Part shown: positions 46,528 through 58,063 of the stretch, in pieces
Numbering within the stretch: position 1 is the stretch's first letter
Layout of the letters: each line of letters opens with the position of its first letter
From: Lepeophtheirus salmonis
Lineage: Eukaryota > Arthropoda > Copepoda > Siphonostomatoida > Caligidae
DNA length: 64,000 nt
Direction of reading: 5' to 3'
Assembly (NCBI RefSeq): GCF_016086655.4
Contig: NC_052137.2
Location: 16,965,041 to 17,029,040 of the forward strand
The notes under the pieces: generated by a model
Databases searched by the model: none
Told to the model about the DNA's origin: nothing
The model's input: only the letters and a program-made list of their open reading frames with translations
Made by a program: the position numbers and the translations under genes

Positions 46528-47385
46528 CAGTTGAGCCCATAACTATTCGTACCCTTTCAATATTTGCCATATCTATATCGAAAATCTTTAACAATTGTTT
46601 TTAATTTTCTTTTTAGTAATGTTTTTAATGATAATTAATATCTATTGACTATAAATATAAACTTCTTTTATAAAATATTTTTTATACATAAAAAACAATT
46701 TTTGCTTGTTTCAAAAGTATTTATACACCTCTAAAAAGGTAAAAATGACAAACACATTTTTTTTTTTTTGAATCATGGTGAAGTCTGGAAAGATTAAGAC
46801 TCTTCTATAAAGTACTCGAGAGATCAAGAATTTCCTTTAACTATCTTCTGAGGTAAAAAAGTGCGATGAGCCAATTTCTTGCTTCAATCTTATCCAACAC
46901 TCAATATGACCAAGACCAAGGAGTACAGTGAGGACATCCGCAGCTTGTAGTGAATTACCATAATCAAGGGGACAGCTACAATGACATTTTAATCAAGTTT
47001 TCCATTCAAAAATCCTCTGTCCAAAGTATCATCACCAAATTCAAAAGAACTGGCCTTGTCAAGAATGTTCCTCGATATGGTAGAAAGTCTAAGCTGAGCT
47101 CAACCCAAGTGAGATATGCAGTCCGAGAGGTTGCCAAGAATCCAACAACAACTCTCAAATCAATCCAACAAGGGTTGAAAGTAAAAGGAGCTTTGGTTGG
47201 ACTATCAACTGGATGATCTCTCGAGATTCTGTCAAGAAGACTGGGCCAAAATTGATCTCAGTTTTTGTCTCTATTTGGTAATGAATTATTCCAAGCGTAT
47301 TCAATATTAGAAGAAAGCCAGAGAACATGTCACAAAGTATTAAGTCATTTTGCTCTTTGGGTATGAATACTTATGAAACAAAAAT
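46528..47385 (+). mobile_element. Tc1-type element, internally deleted, inactive
   Basis: The left end CAGTTGAGCCCATAACTATT, then CGTACCC, is mirrored by GGGTATGAATACTTATG at 47359-47375. A TA precedes the left end. The plus strand at about 46907 starts MTKTKEYSEDIRSL, a stop follows, and then comes a helix-turn-helix region (SYNDILIKFSIQKSSVQSII, RTGLVKNVPRYGRKSKLS, VREVAKNPTTTLKSIQQGLK) as at the N-terminus of Tc1 transposases. The catalytic domain is essentially absent; total length is about 0.86 kb. Confidence 0.72.
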
Positions 47386-47629
47386 TATATTTTTTTAATT
47401 CACTCCGAAAAATGAATAAATTTTTAATTTTTAGTAAAGAGTAGTTTTTGATTGACTAGAGATATTCTCTTTTAGTTAATCTTTAATATCCCCCATACAT
47501 ATCCCTAAGCGTCGGCAAACCTAAGCATAATTTGTTGATTAAGAAATATTTTATGGAGTGGGATTAATGGCTGTTGACTTTGCAAGTACACCTTCTCATT
47601 GTCTGGCCTGTTACTAGGATTTTTCTTTT

Positions 47630-47840
47630 GGCTGGGGAGGGGGATGTTGATCCTCAATTCTACTATGATTCTAACAAGGACTTAAAATAATAACTCTGCA
47701 ACCAATTCTCAAGGTTACTTTCCGTAATTCATGAACACACGGACTAGTGATGACTTTATACTTAGATGTTAGCTCTTCAATAATTAATTTATAATTATAA
47801 CAGATTTAGAAGAAAAAAAGAATATTCTGGTTCTGAATTT
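47630..47840. repeat. R1 element, copy h
   Basis: TGTTGATCCTCAATTCTACT, ACAAGGACTTAAAATAATAA and ATTCATGAACACACGGACTA match the R1 interior. Confidence 0.55.
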
Positions 47841-48224
47841 TTTTTTCAAATTTTTCCAAATTACTGATTACTTTTTCTGACACTGATATATAATGGTTTT
47901 TTGTTTTATTTTCCTCTTTTTGATCGAATGACGATTTTTAATATTTCTATCTATTTCTGAAAAGTCTTTGTTTTTGGAAAAGGTAAATAATATTTTTTTA
48001 AAGGCATTTATTTCAATATTTTTTCAAGTCATTACATAAAGGTTTTATTCTCGAAATCAATGGCAGGATGTGCACTGTGCAGTCCTAGACTTCATCAAAC
48101 ACATGATAATATCGTTCACAAAATCAGGGACGGACACAACATATTTGGATGAATATATGACCAAAATTTAGAGACATATAAGGATGATCAAAGCTTCAAA
48201 CATAAACTACACGAACAGGTTATG

Positions 48225-48720
48225 TTGGTGGAATTTAAAACTTTTTAATTTTTTTTTGATATAATTTCAAATATTCAATTTTTTTTGCTCAAAGTTCATA
48301 GTTATTCACAAAAAATTTAAAAAATCCGCAGTTATTCTCAAAAAAAAAAATTAAAAAAAAAAATTGTAAAATCATATTAAATTAGAAATGTTAGATTTAA
48401 AAAAAAATTCAAATGTTAAATTTTATATTAAAGACGAGATATTCTTTTAAATTGGAGAAGGGCTTCAGCCCCTCCTGCCCACCACTTGCGGATGCCTCTG
48501 GATAGGGATTTGATTTCAATTTAAAGAATTCAAAATTAAGAAGAAATAGGATTATTATTACTTTTTTTTTTACTTTAAATTTTTTTTGAATTTAAAAAAA
48601 AAAAAAAAAAAATTTCAAATATTCAACTTTTTTGGAAAATCCGCCCACCACTTGCGGATGTCCCTGGATAGGGATTTTAATTTGAAGAATTCAAAATTAA
48701 GGAGAAATATTAAAATTAGA
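48225..48720. repeat. R8-type repeat cluster
   Basis: It includes two inverted R8 ends (CCACCACTTGCGGATGCCTC near 48480 and CCACCACTTGCGGATGTCCC near 48645) and AT-rich runs like those near 18 kb. Confidence 0.5.
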
Positions 48721-50214
48721 ACAATATACAGTATGGTCAAAATTATTTCATGTATTCTTTATTGATTTATTGCTTAAATAATTATTTAATATATATTCTT
48801 TGTAAAAGACTGCAAATAAATTAGAATATAATGAAAAGAGTTTCAATGAATTAATTCCCATATGGGCATCGACTTAATATTATAAATTTATGTACCTACG
48901 CCTCACATCCATGCTCATTATATCATAACGAATTCCCCACTAACGTTTCATATATATTTATATTATAATGAAATATAATTAATGTAAATATTCATATTAA
49001 ATGACTATTTGACCAATGTTAGTTAGCATGTAAGATTCATAGAAGAAAATTATTATACAGGCATGTAGCTCTCAAGACTCCGTTATGGATTAGATAAATT
49101 GTATTAAATATGTATTATAAGTATAGACTTACCAAAAATCTGGTATTAGGGACTTCACAGCCTATTTTAAGCCCGACAATAAATATAGCGGTTGATTAAA
49201 AAAAACAAATGTGTGTTCGTGTATGTGTTCAAATTAATAGAAGAACAATTCAGTTAAATGTGAATCAGTTTTATTGCTGATAAAATCAAAAAGGTTATTA
49301 TAACATACACTTCAGTTTTCAAGCAACACTAAATTATGCAACAAACAGACACCAAGAATTATGAAGAAGAAAATGCTTGAGAGCCTCATTTCATATTTTT
49401 CCCTCGTTTTTTCTTTCCTCCCCCCTTTTCCCTTTTGAATATGAAAGTAATGAGACGTTCTATCCGGCAACAAATCTATGATTTATAGATTTAAAAAGAT
49501 AACATTTTTTTGATTAGAAGTTATTTATGTTAAAAAAAGGATTGAGTAAACTAAAAAAAATATATTATCAGCAAAGTGGAGTGGCAGCCTAATGCTTTTG
49601 TGAAAACTAGTTGCTTAAAGAAATGTCGCATGTTCAGAAGAATTTTCAAAGTGCCCTCTATGTGAGTAACATACACGAAGTGACTCATTATTATAGAGAT
49701 TGAATTTGTGTTGGAGTGCGAGGATAAGGCGAGACGTATGGTGTTACTGAATTAAGATCTTTCATAATTCTGCCTGTTATAAGATTATGATGATTATTTT
49801 TTTAGCAAATAAAGGTACTGCCTCATCTGACACGTTGTATCTCAGAATAAAAACAAACCCATAAACCAGTTGGTATTTAGCCAATTTTTCACATCTATGA
49901 ACCCTTCCAATTGTAGAAATTGTTTACAACTTAGCAAGAACTAATTTTTACTCAACCCATCAACGTTCGGAACACTGCTAAGTAGATATGAAGTATAAAA
50001 ATCTACAGTTTACTATAAAATACATTGTAAACATTTATACTAGTTAGGTCAAAGATAAATTTTACACTTTTAAATTTGTTCTGCTCCATGTTGCTATCGA
50101 AAAGTTCTTAATTTAATCTAATCCTCTCGAAACTTCAATATTCTTTTGCGTAGTGTAGTGGCAGTTTCAAAAACTTTGGTTCTGTCAAAAAGAAAAAAAA
50201 GATGACCAATCCTA
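48721..50214. other. AT-rich stretch without recognisable gene
   Basis: A short motif at 49690-49800 (GAGGATAAGGCGAGACGTAT, GTGTTACTGAATTAAGATCT) recurs at 63265-63340 in diverged form. No gene is seen. Confidence 0.4.
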
Positions 50215-50453
50215 TTGTAAGCATTTTCTGTATCTAAAAAAATCCCAAAAATTAACATAGTAAATTTTACAGTTTGAAGAATGTTTGGGAGTAAAGAAGC
50301 TTAGCTGTCATGACGTTTCTTTAAACTAGCTGTTGTAAGATGGAGACATTAGTTACAAGTCCCACTCAGTATCACACAAAGGCCTAGGAAGAAATTACTT
50401 GGTTGTAAATCGTTCATTCTACTCTGAGTCCAATGAAGGCTTAAACTTACAAC

Positions 50454-51182
50454 CAAGGTTGTGCCCTTATAGGTTTATCTGTTTAAACGGCTCCGGTTCT
50501 TGAACTGCCAGAACCGGAACTGGCAAAGTCAAACAGAGACCGGAAGTGAGAACGCAACATATTGCTTAAAAGTCTCGGTTCTTGTTTTTTTTTGTTTGTT
50601 ATAATTTTTGGTATATTTATCTGGAAAACTGGTTTTAGGCACCAGACGGTGTAAATATAAGAGGAAAAGAGTGGGGTAGATTATAAATCCAGATCCGCTA
50701 CTAAACTTGTCCGGGCCCTATATTATTTCATAAGCCAGGGGTTCCCAAACTTTATTATACCAAGGCCCCCTACACTAATAAATTTTTAACTGAGGGCCCA
50801 TTACAGAAAAACAACAACATGTGATGCATGTGTACATTTAAAGCAATCCGCAATTCTCCATCTTCCTACTCCCAAGCCTCCCCTCACAGCCCCCACTTTG
50901 AAAACCATTGTCGTAAGCAAACATAGTTTTTGGAGCCCCTGCTGGAACTTGGAGCACTATGTACTCTGGATATAAGGCAGCGGCGGCCCTGTTTTGTATA
51001 TTTTCCTGCGTCCGAATTTTCTAGCAACGATCCACTTTTTTTAAGTCCCTGTTACCAAACTGAGCCTCTGTCAAAAAGAACCGAGACCGAAACTGTTGAA
51101 ATAAAATAACCGAGACCGAAACTGTTGAAATAAAATAACCGAGACCGTGACCCATAGAACCGCTGAATCTGGCACAACCTTG
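50454..51182. mobile_element. 729-bp non-autonomous element with hAT-like 8-bp duplication, inserted in R1
   Basis: Terminal repeats are CAAGGTTGTGCC and GGCACAACCTTG (exact complements). Flanking octamers CTTACAAC (50446-50453) and CTTATAAC (51183-51190) differ at one base. The interior holds ACCGAGACCGAAACTG motifs, one unit of about 29 bases directly duplicated at 51080-51137. It has no transposase and carries the 50736-50910 insertion. Confidence 0.7.
50736..50910. mobile_element. 175-bp hAT-type MITE nested inside the 50454-51182 element
   Basis: It begins CAGGGGTTCCCAAACTTTAT and ends CCCACTTTGAAAACCATTG, complementary in the manner of hAT termini. Flanking octamers TCATAAGC (50728-50735) and TCGTAAGC (50911-50918) differ at one base. 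Confidence 0.68.
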
Positions 51183-51769
51183 CTTATAACTCCTCGGCAT
51201 TACTCTCCGTCATTTATGAGCATACACTCTCCTGGTTACACTTGATACCTAGATGTTAAATGTATATATTTGACGATTTTTTTTTCTTCATCTTATCAAC
51301 TTTAATTATATATAAAAATCTTTGATTTGAAATCAAGCATAATAAAAAAAGTTTAAATACTTTTTTTTGGATAGATTCCAATTCTTAATATTTTACTTTT
51401 GTATATTTAGAAAACTAAACAATGGACCATACTGTTATTTTACCAAAATATTAATTCGATTATAGTTTTTTGAAGGCAATAAATTACTCTTCATTAATGT
51501 GGTAATATGTTGGTTAGTAACCCAAAATAGTTAGCTCATTAACGCCTATAAATATCTTGTATAGATTTTTGAATGAAACTTTTTTATATGGATATTTTAT
51601 AATGTAAATAAGAGAGAAAAATATTGTTTTCCCTAAAATGGACGTACCATAATAGAAAAGTATTGAAATATTGACTACAGAAGATAATATTATAAATTGT
51701 TGAATTTAACAGAGATACTCATTGAAGAATAGAAAATATGATAGTTTATATGTTGCAGCTAAAGTGAGA

Positions 51770-51878
51770 AATCTGTTAATATGCAAAATAACCAGTTAAT
51801 TTGTATAATAACTGACCTAGACCGTTAATGTGTATAATAACTAGATTATGTGCAAAATAACTGAACAAGACCGTTGTC
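51770..51878. repeat. Degenerate tandem repeat
   Basis: Units resembling GTTAATNTGTATAATAACT (also with GCAAAATAAC) recur four or five times at 51774-51865, partly with GACCGTTAATG/GACCGTTG between them. Confidence 0.5.
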
Positions 51879-52040
51879 AGTGGGTTCCAACCCGTTTGTT
51901 CGTCATGCTGGCCCCCCTAATGCACACCGCTAATTCTTCTAATATAATAACAAACGCCATCCACTATCGGTCCGGTTGATATCACAAATCGGGTGTTTTT
52001 TGTGCCAGTATGACTAACCAACGGGTTGTAAACCACCACC
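51879..52040. mobile_element. Short palindromic hAT-like MITE
   Basis: The left end CAGTGGGTTCCAACCCGTTT and the right end ACCAACGGGTTGTAAACCAC are imperfect inverted repeats over about 35 bases, including GTCATGCTGGC and GCCAGTATGAC. No clear 8-bp duplication is found. Confidence 0.5.
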
Positions 52041-52195
52041 AAGTCGAAATATGTTTATAATTGAAAACCAAAGGGACTACACATTCTTAAGCCGGGGCCA
52101 ATGTGGATGCCGTCTCTGATGATGTTACATGAATTGACAATATAAATATACATTTAAATGTTTCTTTTTGTAACCAAATTACCGCCATAGAGTCA

Positions 52196-52462
52196 ATGAC
52201 AAAATATTTCAAGCCTATAACATTTTCAAACGTAGCAGAACACAGATGCGCTGTTTTGAGGATTTTGGTGAACAATGATCTAGATATTAGCAATTTTGAG
52301 ATCTTAAACATGTTAGGAAACTCTGAAACAATGCGTTTAGATTTGAAAAATACCCTAAAAGAGTATAGAGCGTTTTCACGTGACGTCAGGATTGTTGATT
52401 TGGAAGATAAAAACAAAAAGTTTTTAAAACAATTAAATGAAATAAAATGGAAAATGTATTAG
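52196..52462 (+). CDS. Unrecognised 88-codon open frame
   Basis: Complete ATG-to-TAG frame with mixed, charged composition (for example ISNFEILNMLGNSETMRLDL, then LKEYRAFSRDVRIVDLEDKN), which does not look like a purely AT-driven frame. The in-frame sequence upstream is closed by a TAG. I recognise no family, no splice partners and no promoter. It could be a fragment of a transposon gene lying beside the MITE at 51879-52040, or chance. Confidence 0.25.
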   Translation: MTKYFKPITFSNVAEHRCAVLRILVNNDLDISNFEILNMLGNSETMRLDLKNTLKEYRAFSRDVRIVDLEDKNKKFLKQLNEIKWKMY

Positions 52463-54980
52463 AAAGGCAAAATGTCCATATCTATATTAATAAAAGTGTG
52501 CCCGGTAATTTTGAATTGAACTACTTTGCCTCAAGGATATTTGACCTCAATATATAAATGTGTGATACGTTTTTACTTTTTTTATGAATTCCTAATTTGA
52601 CAAATAATTTTTTTTCATGAGACAAAAACTTTTTTTAAATTTTAGGATTTAAAATTTTTCAAAAGAGACTAAATTTGAACGAATAACGGTTTAAAAAAAA
52701 GAAAATCGTTTTTTTTTTCTTGAACATTGAAAAATTTCTTAGACTAGATGAGATTTTTTCACGGATTTATAATTTTGGTGATAATTATTAAAATTTTGCT
52801 AAAGTTGGGGGGGGGGAATGCCTACTTGGCCCTTATGGTTACTTCAGAAGAGGCAAATGACGCTTTTAAGGAAACTTTATTGACCAGGATGAGCGTCAAC
52901 CCCAAAGTTTCAATCTGATAGCAATCCCTAGAGATGAAAATGTCATAGTACACAATTCCAGCACAGAGGCTGAAAATAATGGAAAGAGAAAAGAAGTTGA
53001 GGTCTTGGATTAAAATGAATCATATAATGAAAAAAAAAAAAAAAAAAAAAGAAGAAGAAGAAGAATCTGTTGGACTATATAATTGAGGGTAAGGTCAATG
53101 CTAGTCCCCAATCCAATCTCGACTTGCTTAAGGCACCCATCACGAGGGAGTGGAACTCATATCCTACTGAATAAAATATCAAGCCCTGTCATAGTTTCCA
53201 ACACGGTGTTGAATCTGTAAATCTTGTAAAAAAATTGAATAGATGGTCTTTCTTTCAAACTTAACAAAATATAACGAAAACAAAAAAAAAAATACTTAAT
53301 TTGATATGTTTATGTTCAAGTGTTCACACTAAATGACAAGACTACCTTTAAACTACTAGATTGAACGTTAGAGCAGTAAGAATTGATTTTACAAAACAGT
53401 ATATAAAACCACTTAAATAAAAACATCTTGTAAATAATTATGAGTTAACAAGTTGAGAAACAGGTGATGGTTAATGGTCTAAATGTAATTATAATATCTA
53501 AACGGGAGGGGATACTTTAGAAGGAAAATTACCAAAATTTTAAACTACCATGAATTGGTAAGTAACTTTAATCTGACTACTGCTTTGGAAATAGTTGTGT
53601 GTAATATCACTGGTTATCAGTCATATTTCTACAATATGAAATGAACCATGAGTTTATTTTTACAACTTACATCAATGGCACATTGCTTTATACATGATTT
53701 ATCTTCATGATTTATATTAAATCCTCCGGCAAAAATAACTCGAATAGCACAGCTTCCCGCCTAAAAAGGCAATATTTTTAGCAAAATCTTGTTTAAAAAA
53801 CTTTCTCAAGGCTTTCTTGACCATTCATTGAAAGCGTTAATATATTTCTTTTAAACTCAACACATTTTCAGTTAGCATCCACCCTCAAAAGAGAGTTGTC
53901 AAAATTTCATTACAATTTGTTTTTTAGTTTTTGGTAAAGGATTTTTTCGAAAATACAGAGCTCCATACTCAGCCAAATTACATTTAAAGTACTGCTTAGT
54001 ATCATTTATTTATTTTAATGTACAAAATGTATAGATAGGTGGTAAGATAGCAGCATGTCTTCATTATTATTTTTTTTGGGGTAAAGCTCACAGTGTATGG
54101 TGAGATCTTTAGATAGCCCAAACGCATTTCCACCTGATTTTTCAAACTTCTCAGTCCAGTCAGTCGTAACTAGAGGAATAGTAAGTCTAAATACCTTACT
54201 CTATTTACTATTGTTAATGTAACGACCAGAGCATTAGCCTCTCTCAAGTTTTAAACCAGGTACCAAAACGAGGGCCCACATGATCAATAGCTGAAAAATG
54301 TCTTGGTGTACAGAAACTTTTTCTTCTCCAATAGAGGTACTGTTTAGTAATTATTTGGAGATATTATTAGGAGTTAAGATGTTTTCTAATATATTTAACT
54401 TTTTAGGAGATGCTCATTTGAGGTCTGGAAGATGGACTTAGCTTAGCTAAGAAGAATTTATAATATGAAGTTTTGTTAACCAACTAATTTGTTTATTCAA
54501 GTTCAAAGATGATAATATTTATTCTGCGTTATTTTTTTTACAAATCATTCATAAAGTAAAAATATAACTATTATTATTAAACTATAGAATCCAAGTCAAG
54601 TCTCGAGTCCAAGTTCTTACCTTTGACAATAATTGACCATTCTATCTTAAATTATAGGTTTATTATTATAATGTCAACTAATAACTCATAAATGTACTAT
54701 TGAAATTCCTCTTCTCGTTGGTGGGAAATTCAAAAAAAGGAAAAATCAGAGAGTAAAATTATTTTTTAACCCTCAAATTTTTTGATGTTATCTCATAAGA
54801 GGTAGAAACAAAAAGAATAATACAAGCTTATGTATATATGAGTGATAATTCGAGCGATATTATTGCTCTTCTAAAACAATGAGCACGCTTCCGCTCAAGA
54901 ATTGTGAGTGGTACTCAATTGAGTGCCGCTCACTAATACTTTGGTACGACTAATTAATTCATCCCAAGCATATAGATTAC
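52463..54980. other. AT-rich stretch without recognisable gene
   Basis: It holds a G-run (52808-52816), an A-run merging into GAAGAA repeats (53029-53065) and short frames only. Nothing I can name. Confidence 0.4.
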
Positions 54981-54984
54981 CTAT

Positions 54985-55820
54985 TTAATCCAATTTGAAA
55001 GGAGTAGTCATCGTTTTGAAGAAGATAAAGCCAATCATGGGCTTGAAATGTCTGAAAAGAATATTCTGTAAAACTAAACCCTTGGCCGTTTTCAATCTTA
55101 GAATACGACAAACCCGTATGGAATGCCCAGCATTCGTCATACATCTTACAGCGTTCATCTGTCTGTACAAATTATCCTCATCATGTTTTACTTATCCCTT
55201 CAACATTTTTTTTCAATTGTTTCCTCCCTTAATTGGCCTCTTTTTTTCCCACTTGGATCTTCAATACGACCAGTCGATTATCCTATAAGTGTAATATCTC
55301 GATGGCCTTGTTTTTGAGCATGAATCAAGGAAATGATAATTAATAGATTGTCAACATACAAACTGGAATCAATAGGATCAAAGTCAACATAGACTGTACT
55401 CGGCTTTTCTAAAAATATATTAAGGCACTTTAACAATGTCATCACTTGGAAATACCTTTTGAATCAACCCTCTATCGATGAGAGCTAACACATTTTTCTC
55501 TTGTTTTGATACTTAAAACATCAGGATTTTGATGAATGAAGTCGAAATGGTAAATTCATTGTTCTGAGTTAATTCTTGATTATTAGTCAGATACATTTAT
55601 TATTAAAATAGTCTAATTCGTTTGACGGTTGACTGATGAATCCCAATGATATAGCCTAAAAATTCTTGATATAAACTGAGGCACAGCTTCAATAGTGGAA
55701 CAAGATGCTCATAAGTAGGTTCGATGTAGTGATTTATAATAGGTGGAAGAACTAATGAGGCATAATTTAACAGCCAGATGAATATCTTTAGATTGTGTAG
55801 TTCTTTGAAAAATTTCATTT
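54985..55820 (-). pseudogene. Possible DDE_Tnp_4 (ISL2EU/Harbinger-like) transposase relic
   Basis: The minus strand near 55720-55605 reads LVPLLKLCLSLYQEFLGYII followed by GIHQSTVKRI, close to the HTH box of DDE_Tnp_4 transposases (LMKLRLxLxxQDLxxxFxISQSTVSRI). Near 55490-55430 it reads LALIDRGLIQKVFPSDDIVK, resembling the VLADRGF catalytic region. The open frame at 54985-55170 might be its C-terminal part. Stops separate the pieces, and the assignment rests on short motifs. Confidence 0.35.
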
Positions 55821-56187
55821 TTCTTTCATGAAATTTGCAAGGCTTGAGACAATGATTTCTTAGCTTAATTTCTAAATCTTATCCTTAAGTGATTGAAATT
55901 GCCTTATTAAAGATTTAATTTGCTCATGTAATGAGTTAATATGTCTCCTCTGTTTATACCTCAGTGTCTGGGACTTTATTATTTTGTAACTCAGTACCTA
56001 TAACGTTTTTTTAGGTCCAATAGGGATACCTTTATTTATAATTCTGACAAAAAAACAAACATTCTAACTCAATATAATATAATCCCTACACATATCTACC
56101 AAAGTTAAAACAAAAAAAAAAAAAAAATAGGAAAAACGACACGAAAAATCTCAGGTCTTCTTAAATACAAATATTTAAAAGTCCGAA

Positions 56188-56510
56188 TTAACGATCATTG
56201 TTGGAGAAATTTGCCAAAAACTCGAGTTCTTTATCGATTACACGTACAAAGTGTGTTGGAATGGGGTTCATGTTGTATTTGCAAGAATAAATTATCACTT
56301 GCACTTTAGGCTTCATCTTAAAAGGCCTAGGAAGACTCGAATCCGTGCCCAAAACACATTCAGTTATTGAGGTAAAAACTTGTGGATTATCTTTTATTTT
56401 TAGTTCACACATTCCTACGAAAGTAGTTATCTTATCACATTCGTAGAGAATGTGTACTGACGTTTCAATTTTCTCGCTACAGAACGTGCAATTTATACGA
56501 ATTTCCATTG
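56188..56510 (-). pseudogene. Non-LTR retrotransposon ORF fragment (C-terminal zinc motif)
   Basis: An open minus-strand frame reads CTFCSEKIETSVHILYECDK, the C-x2-C-x(n)-H-x4-C motif at the C-terminus of many LINE reverse-transcriptase proteins. It continues with QVIIYSCKYNMNPIPTHFVR and ends ANFSNNDR, as in such tails. Its upstream part is replaced by mariner relic 4 from 56495, which probably inserted into it. It is open but partial. Confidence 0.45.
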
Positions 56511-57060
56511 GCACACTCCAAGAAGTTAGGGGACTCCAGGAACGTCGTGTATGCCGTCAGTAAGTCTGAAATGTTGGAGAAGAAGAGAGGCTCTGTCAAA
56601 AAGGCCGAACTGGACTCGAAGAAGATAAATAAAACAGCCCAGGCAATCCCTTCAAGTCTATGAGGGCCCATGCAAGAGATCTCGGGCTTACACACCAGAC
56701 TGCCCAGAGAGCTATCAAAATCGTTGGAAAGAGACTTGTGAGGATGGAGATGTCATTTTTGACACAAGCATTGAAAGAAAATCATCCCTTCGTTGCAAAA
56801 CTCTTTTGAATAAGTCTTTTGAGTTCTTTTAAAGTCTTTTTTGACACTTTTGGCCAGCCTACAGCCCTGATACCAATCCCCTCGACTAAATCTTTTGTAC
56901 GCCGAGGGGAAGGCCTGCAGTGTCCGTCATCCAAACACTGAGGCCCTCAAAACCATTGTCAGCCAGTACTGGGACGCCATGATAGAGGAATACTTCTGCA
57001 GTGGGTGCCAGCCCTCCACCGCCACCTGGAAGCCATCAATGCCGCTATATTAATGATCAA
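56495..57060 (+). pseudogene. Mariner-type transposase relic 4 (pair of 4950-5520)
   Basis: In broken frames the plus strand encodes ARDLGLTHQTAQRAIKIVGK near 56670, LTQALKENHPFVAKLF near 56765, WPAYSPDTNPLD near 56850 (third catalytic residue block) and VIQTLRPSKPLSAS near 56925. A run of extra T/A sequence (56805-56850) and several stops interrupt it. It is a partner of the 5-kb copy and shares its downstream R13 segment. Confidence 0.68.
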
Positions 57061-57159
57061 GAGGACTTAGACACAAATCTATTTATAGTATTAATTTTGT
57101 TGAAGTTCAAAATTAAAAGTGTACAGATTTTAATAAACCACTTGGTATGTAGAATAATA

Positions 57160-57245
57160 AATCCTAAGCATTTTCGATGTGCAAACTTTGTTGTCGCTGC
57201 AACATTAACAGTGTTTTTTCATGAAGTTGTTATCAACTATTAGTA
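57160..57245. repeat. Dispersed repeat R13, copy 3
   Basis: AATAAATCCTAAGCATTTTC and TTTTTCATGAAGTTGTTATC match 5775-5870 downstream of the sister mariner relic. Confidence 0.45.
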
Positions 57246-57374
57246 CTACTTTGATATTGATAAAATAATATCGAAGTATAATGGGTAACCACGTTTGCGT
57301 GTGCTCATGAAAAATAGAGAGTAAAACTGATTATTTCTGAGGGAGTTATCTTCTACATGAATATAGCAAATCTA

Positions 57375-58061
57375 AAGGGTGTGGTTTTACAATTATGATT
57401 TTTTTAAACCGGTTTTTCTTGGGAACCCTTAGTTGTACAGCTTTAAAAACCAGTTTATCAGATTCACCAAACAGTTTTGCATAAGTTCTGTTTACAAAGC
57501 GTTGAAAATGTCCTCCGAGCACGACCATCGTGCAGAGATCATTGTTGCCCTCCGTGCAGGCCGTGCGCCCTAAGAGATTATCGACTTTCTATAGTTGTCC
57601 TCTGCCACCGTGTACAGAGTTGCAAAGGAGTTCAAGGAGTCTTGAGGGATTGGAACACTAGCAAGGAAGAAGGCAGATCGATCTGCTTACAAAATTGGCT
57701 TTCGGACAATTTGGATATGTTCTGGTCTAAGGAAATGTGTCCCTTTAGTTCCCCGGACTGCAATCCTTTGGACTATTTCGTGTGGGGCGTCTTGGAGCGT
57801 GCTCACAACAATTTGGCTTCTCTGAGAGCTTCCAGTATTGAGGCTTTGAACAATATGGATAAAGATTACCTGAAGGCGTACAGCAGGTCTGCGCCCGGTT
57901 GGAGGCCGTGGTTAAGGCTGAGGGTGGTTGGATTGAATGATTAGTTCATAGAGGGTCCCTACGTTTGTATATAAATGGATTTGTAAATATCTCTACTAAT
58001 TTAAGAAATAAAAAGGTTTATGTCCTGATCCGAAAATTCTTAATTGTAAAACCGCACCTTG
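57375..58061 (+). mobile_element. 687-bp mariner deletion derivative with both TIRs
   Basis: The left end AAGGGTGTGGTTTTACAATT and the complement of the right end (AAGGTGCGGTTTTACAATTA) match over about 24 bases. TA flanks both sides (57373-57374 and 58062-58063). At 57508 the plus strand starts MSSEHDHRAEIIVALRAGRA, has stops, and continues with SSATVYRVAKEFKES: the mariner HTH. It then jumps in another frame to NWLSDNLDMFWSKEMCPFSS, SPDCNPLDYFVWGVLERA and the family C-terminus. The middle, with the first two catalytic residues, is deleted. Confidence 0.82.
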
Positions 58062-58063
58062 TA

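Larger units (their letters stand above)
50215..51290. repeat. R1 element, copy i (host of two nested insertions)
   Basis: The left part contains AGAAGCTTAGCTGTCATGAC and TTCTACTCTGAGTCCAATGA; the right part resumes at 51183 with CTTATAACTCCTCGGCATTA and CTCCGTCATTTATGAGCATA. The break holds the element at 50454-51182. Confidence 0.65.
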
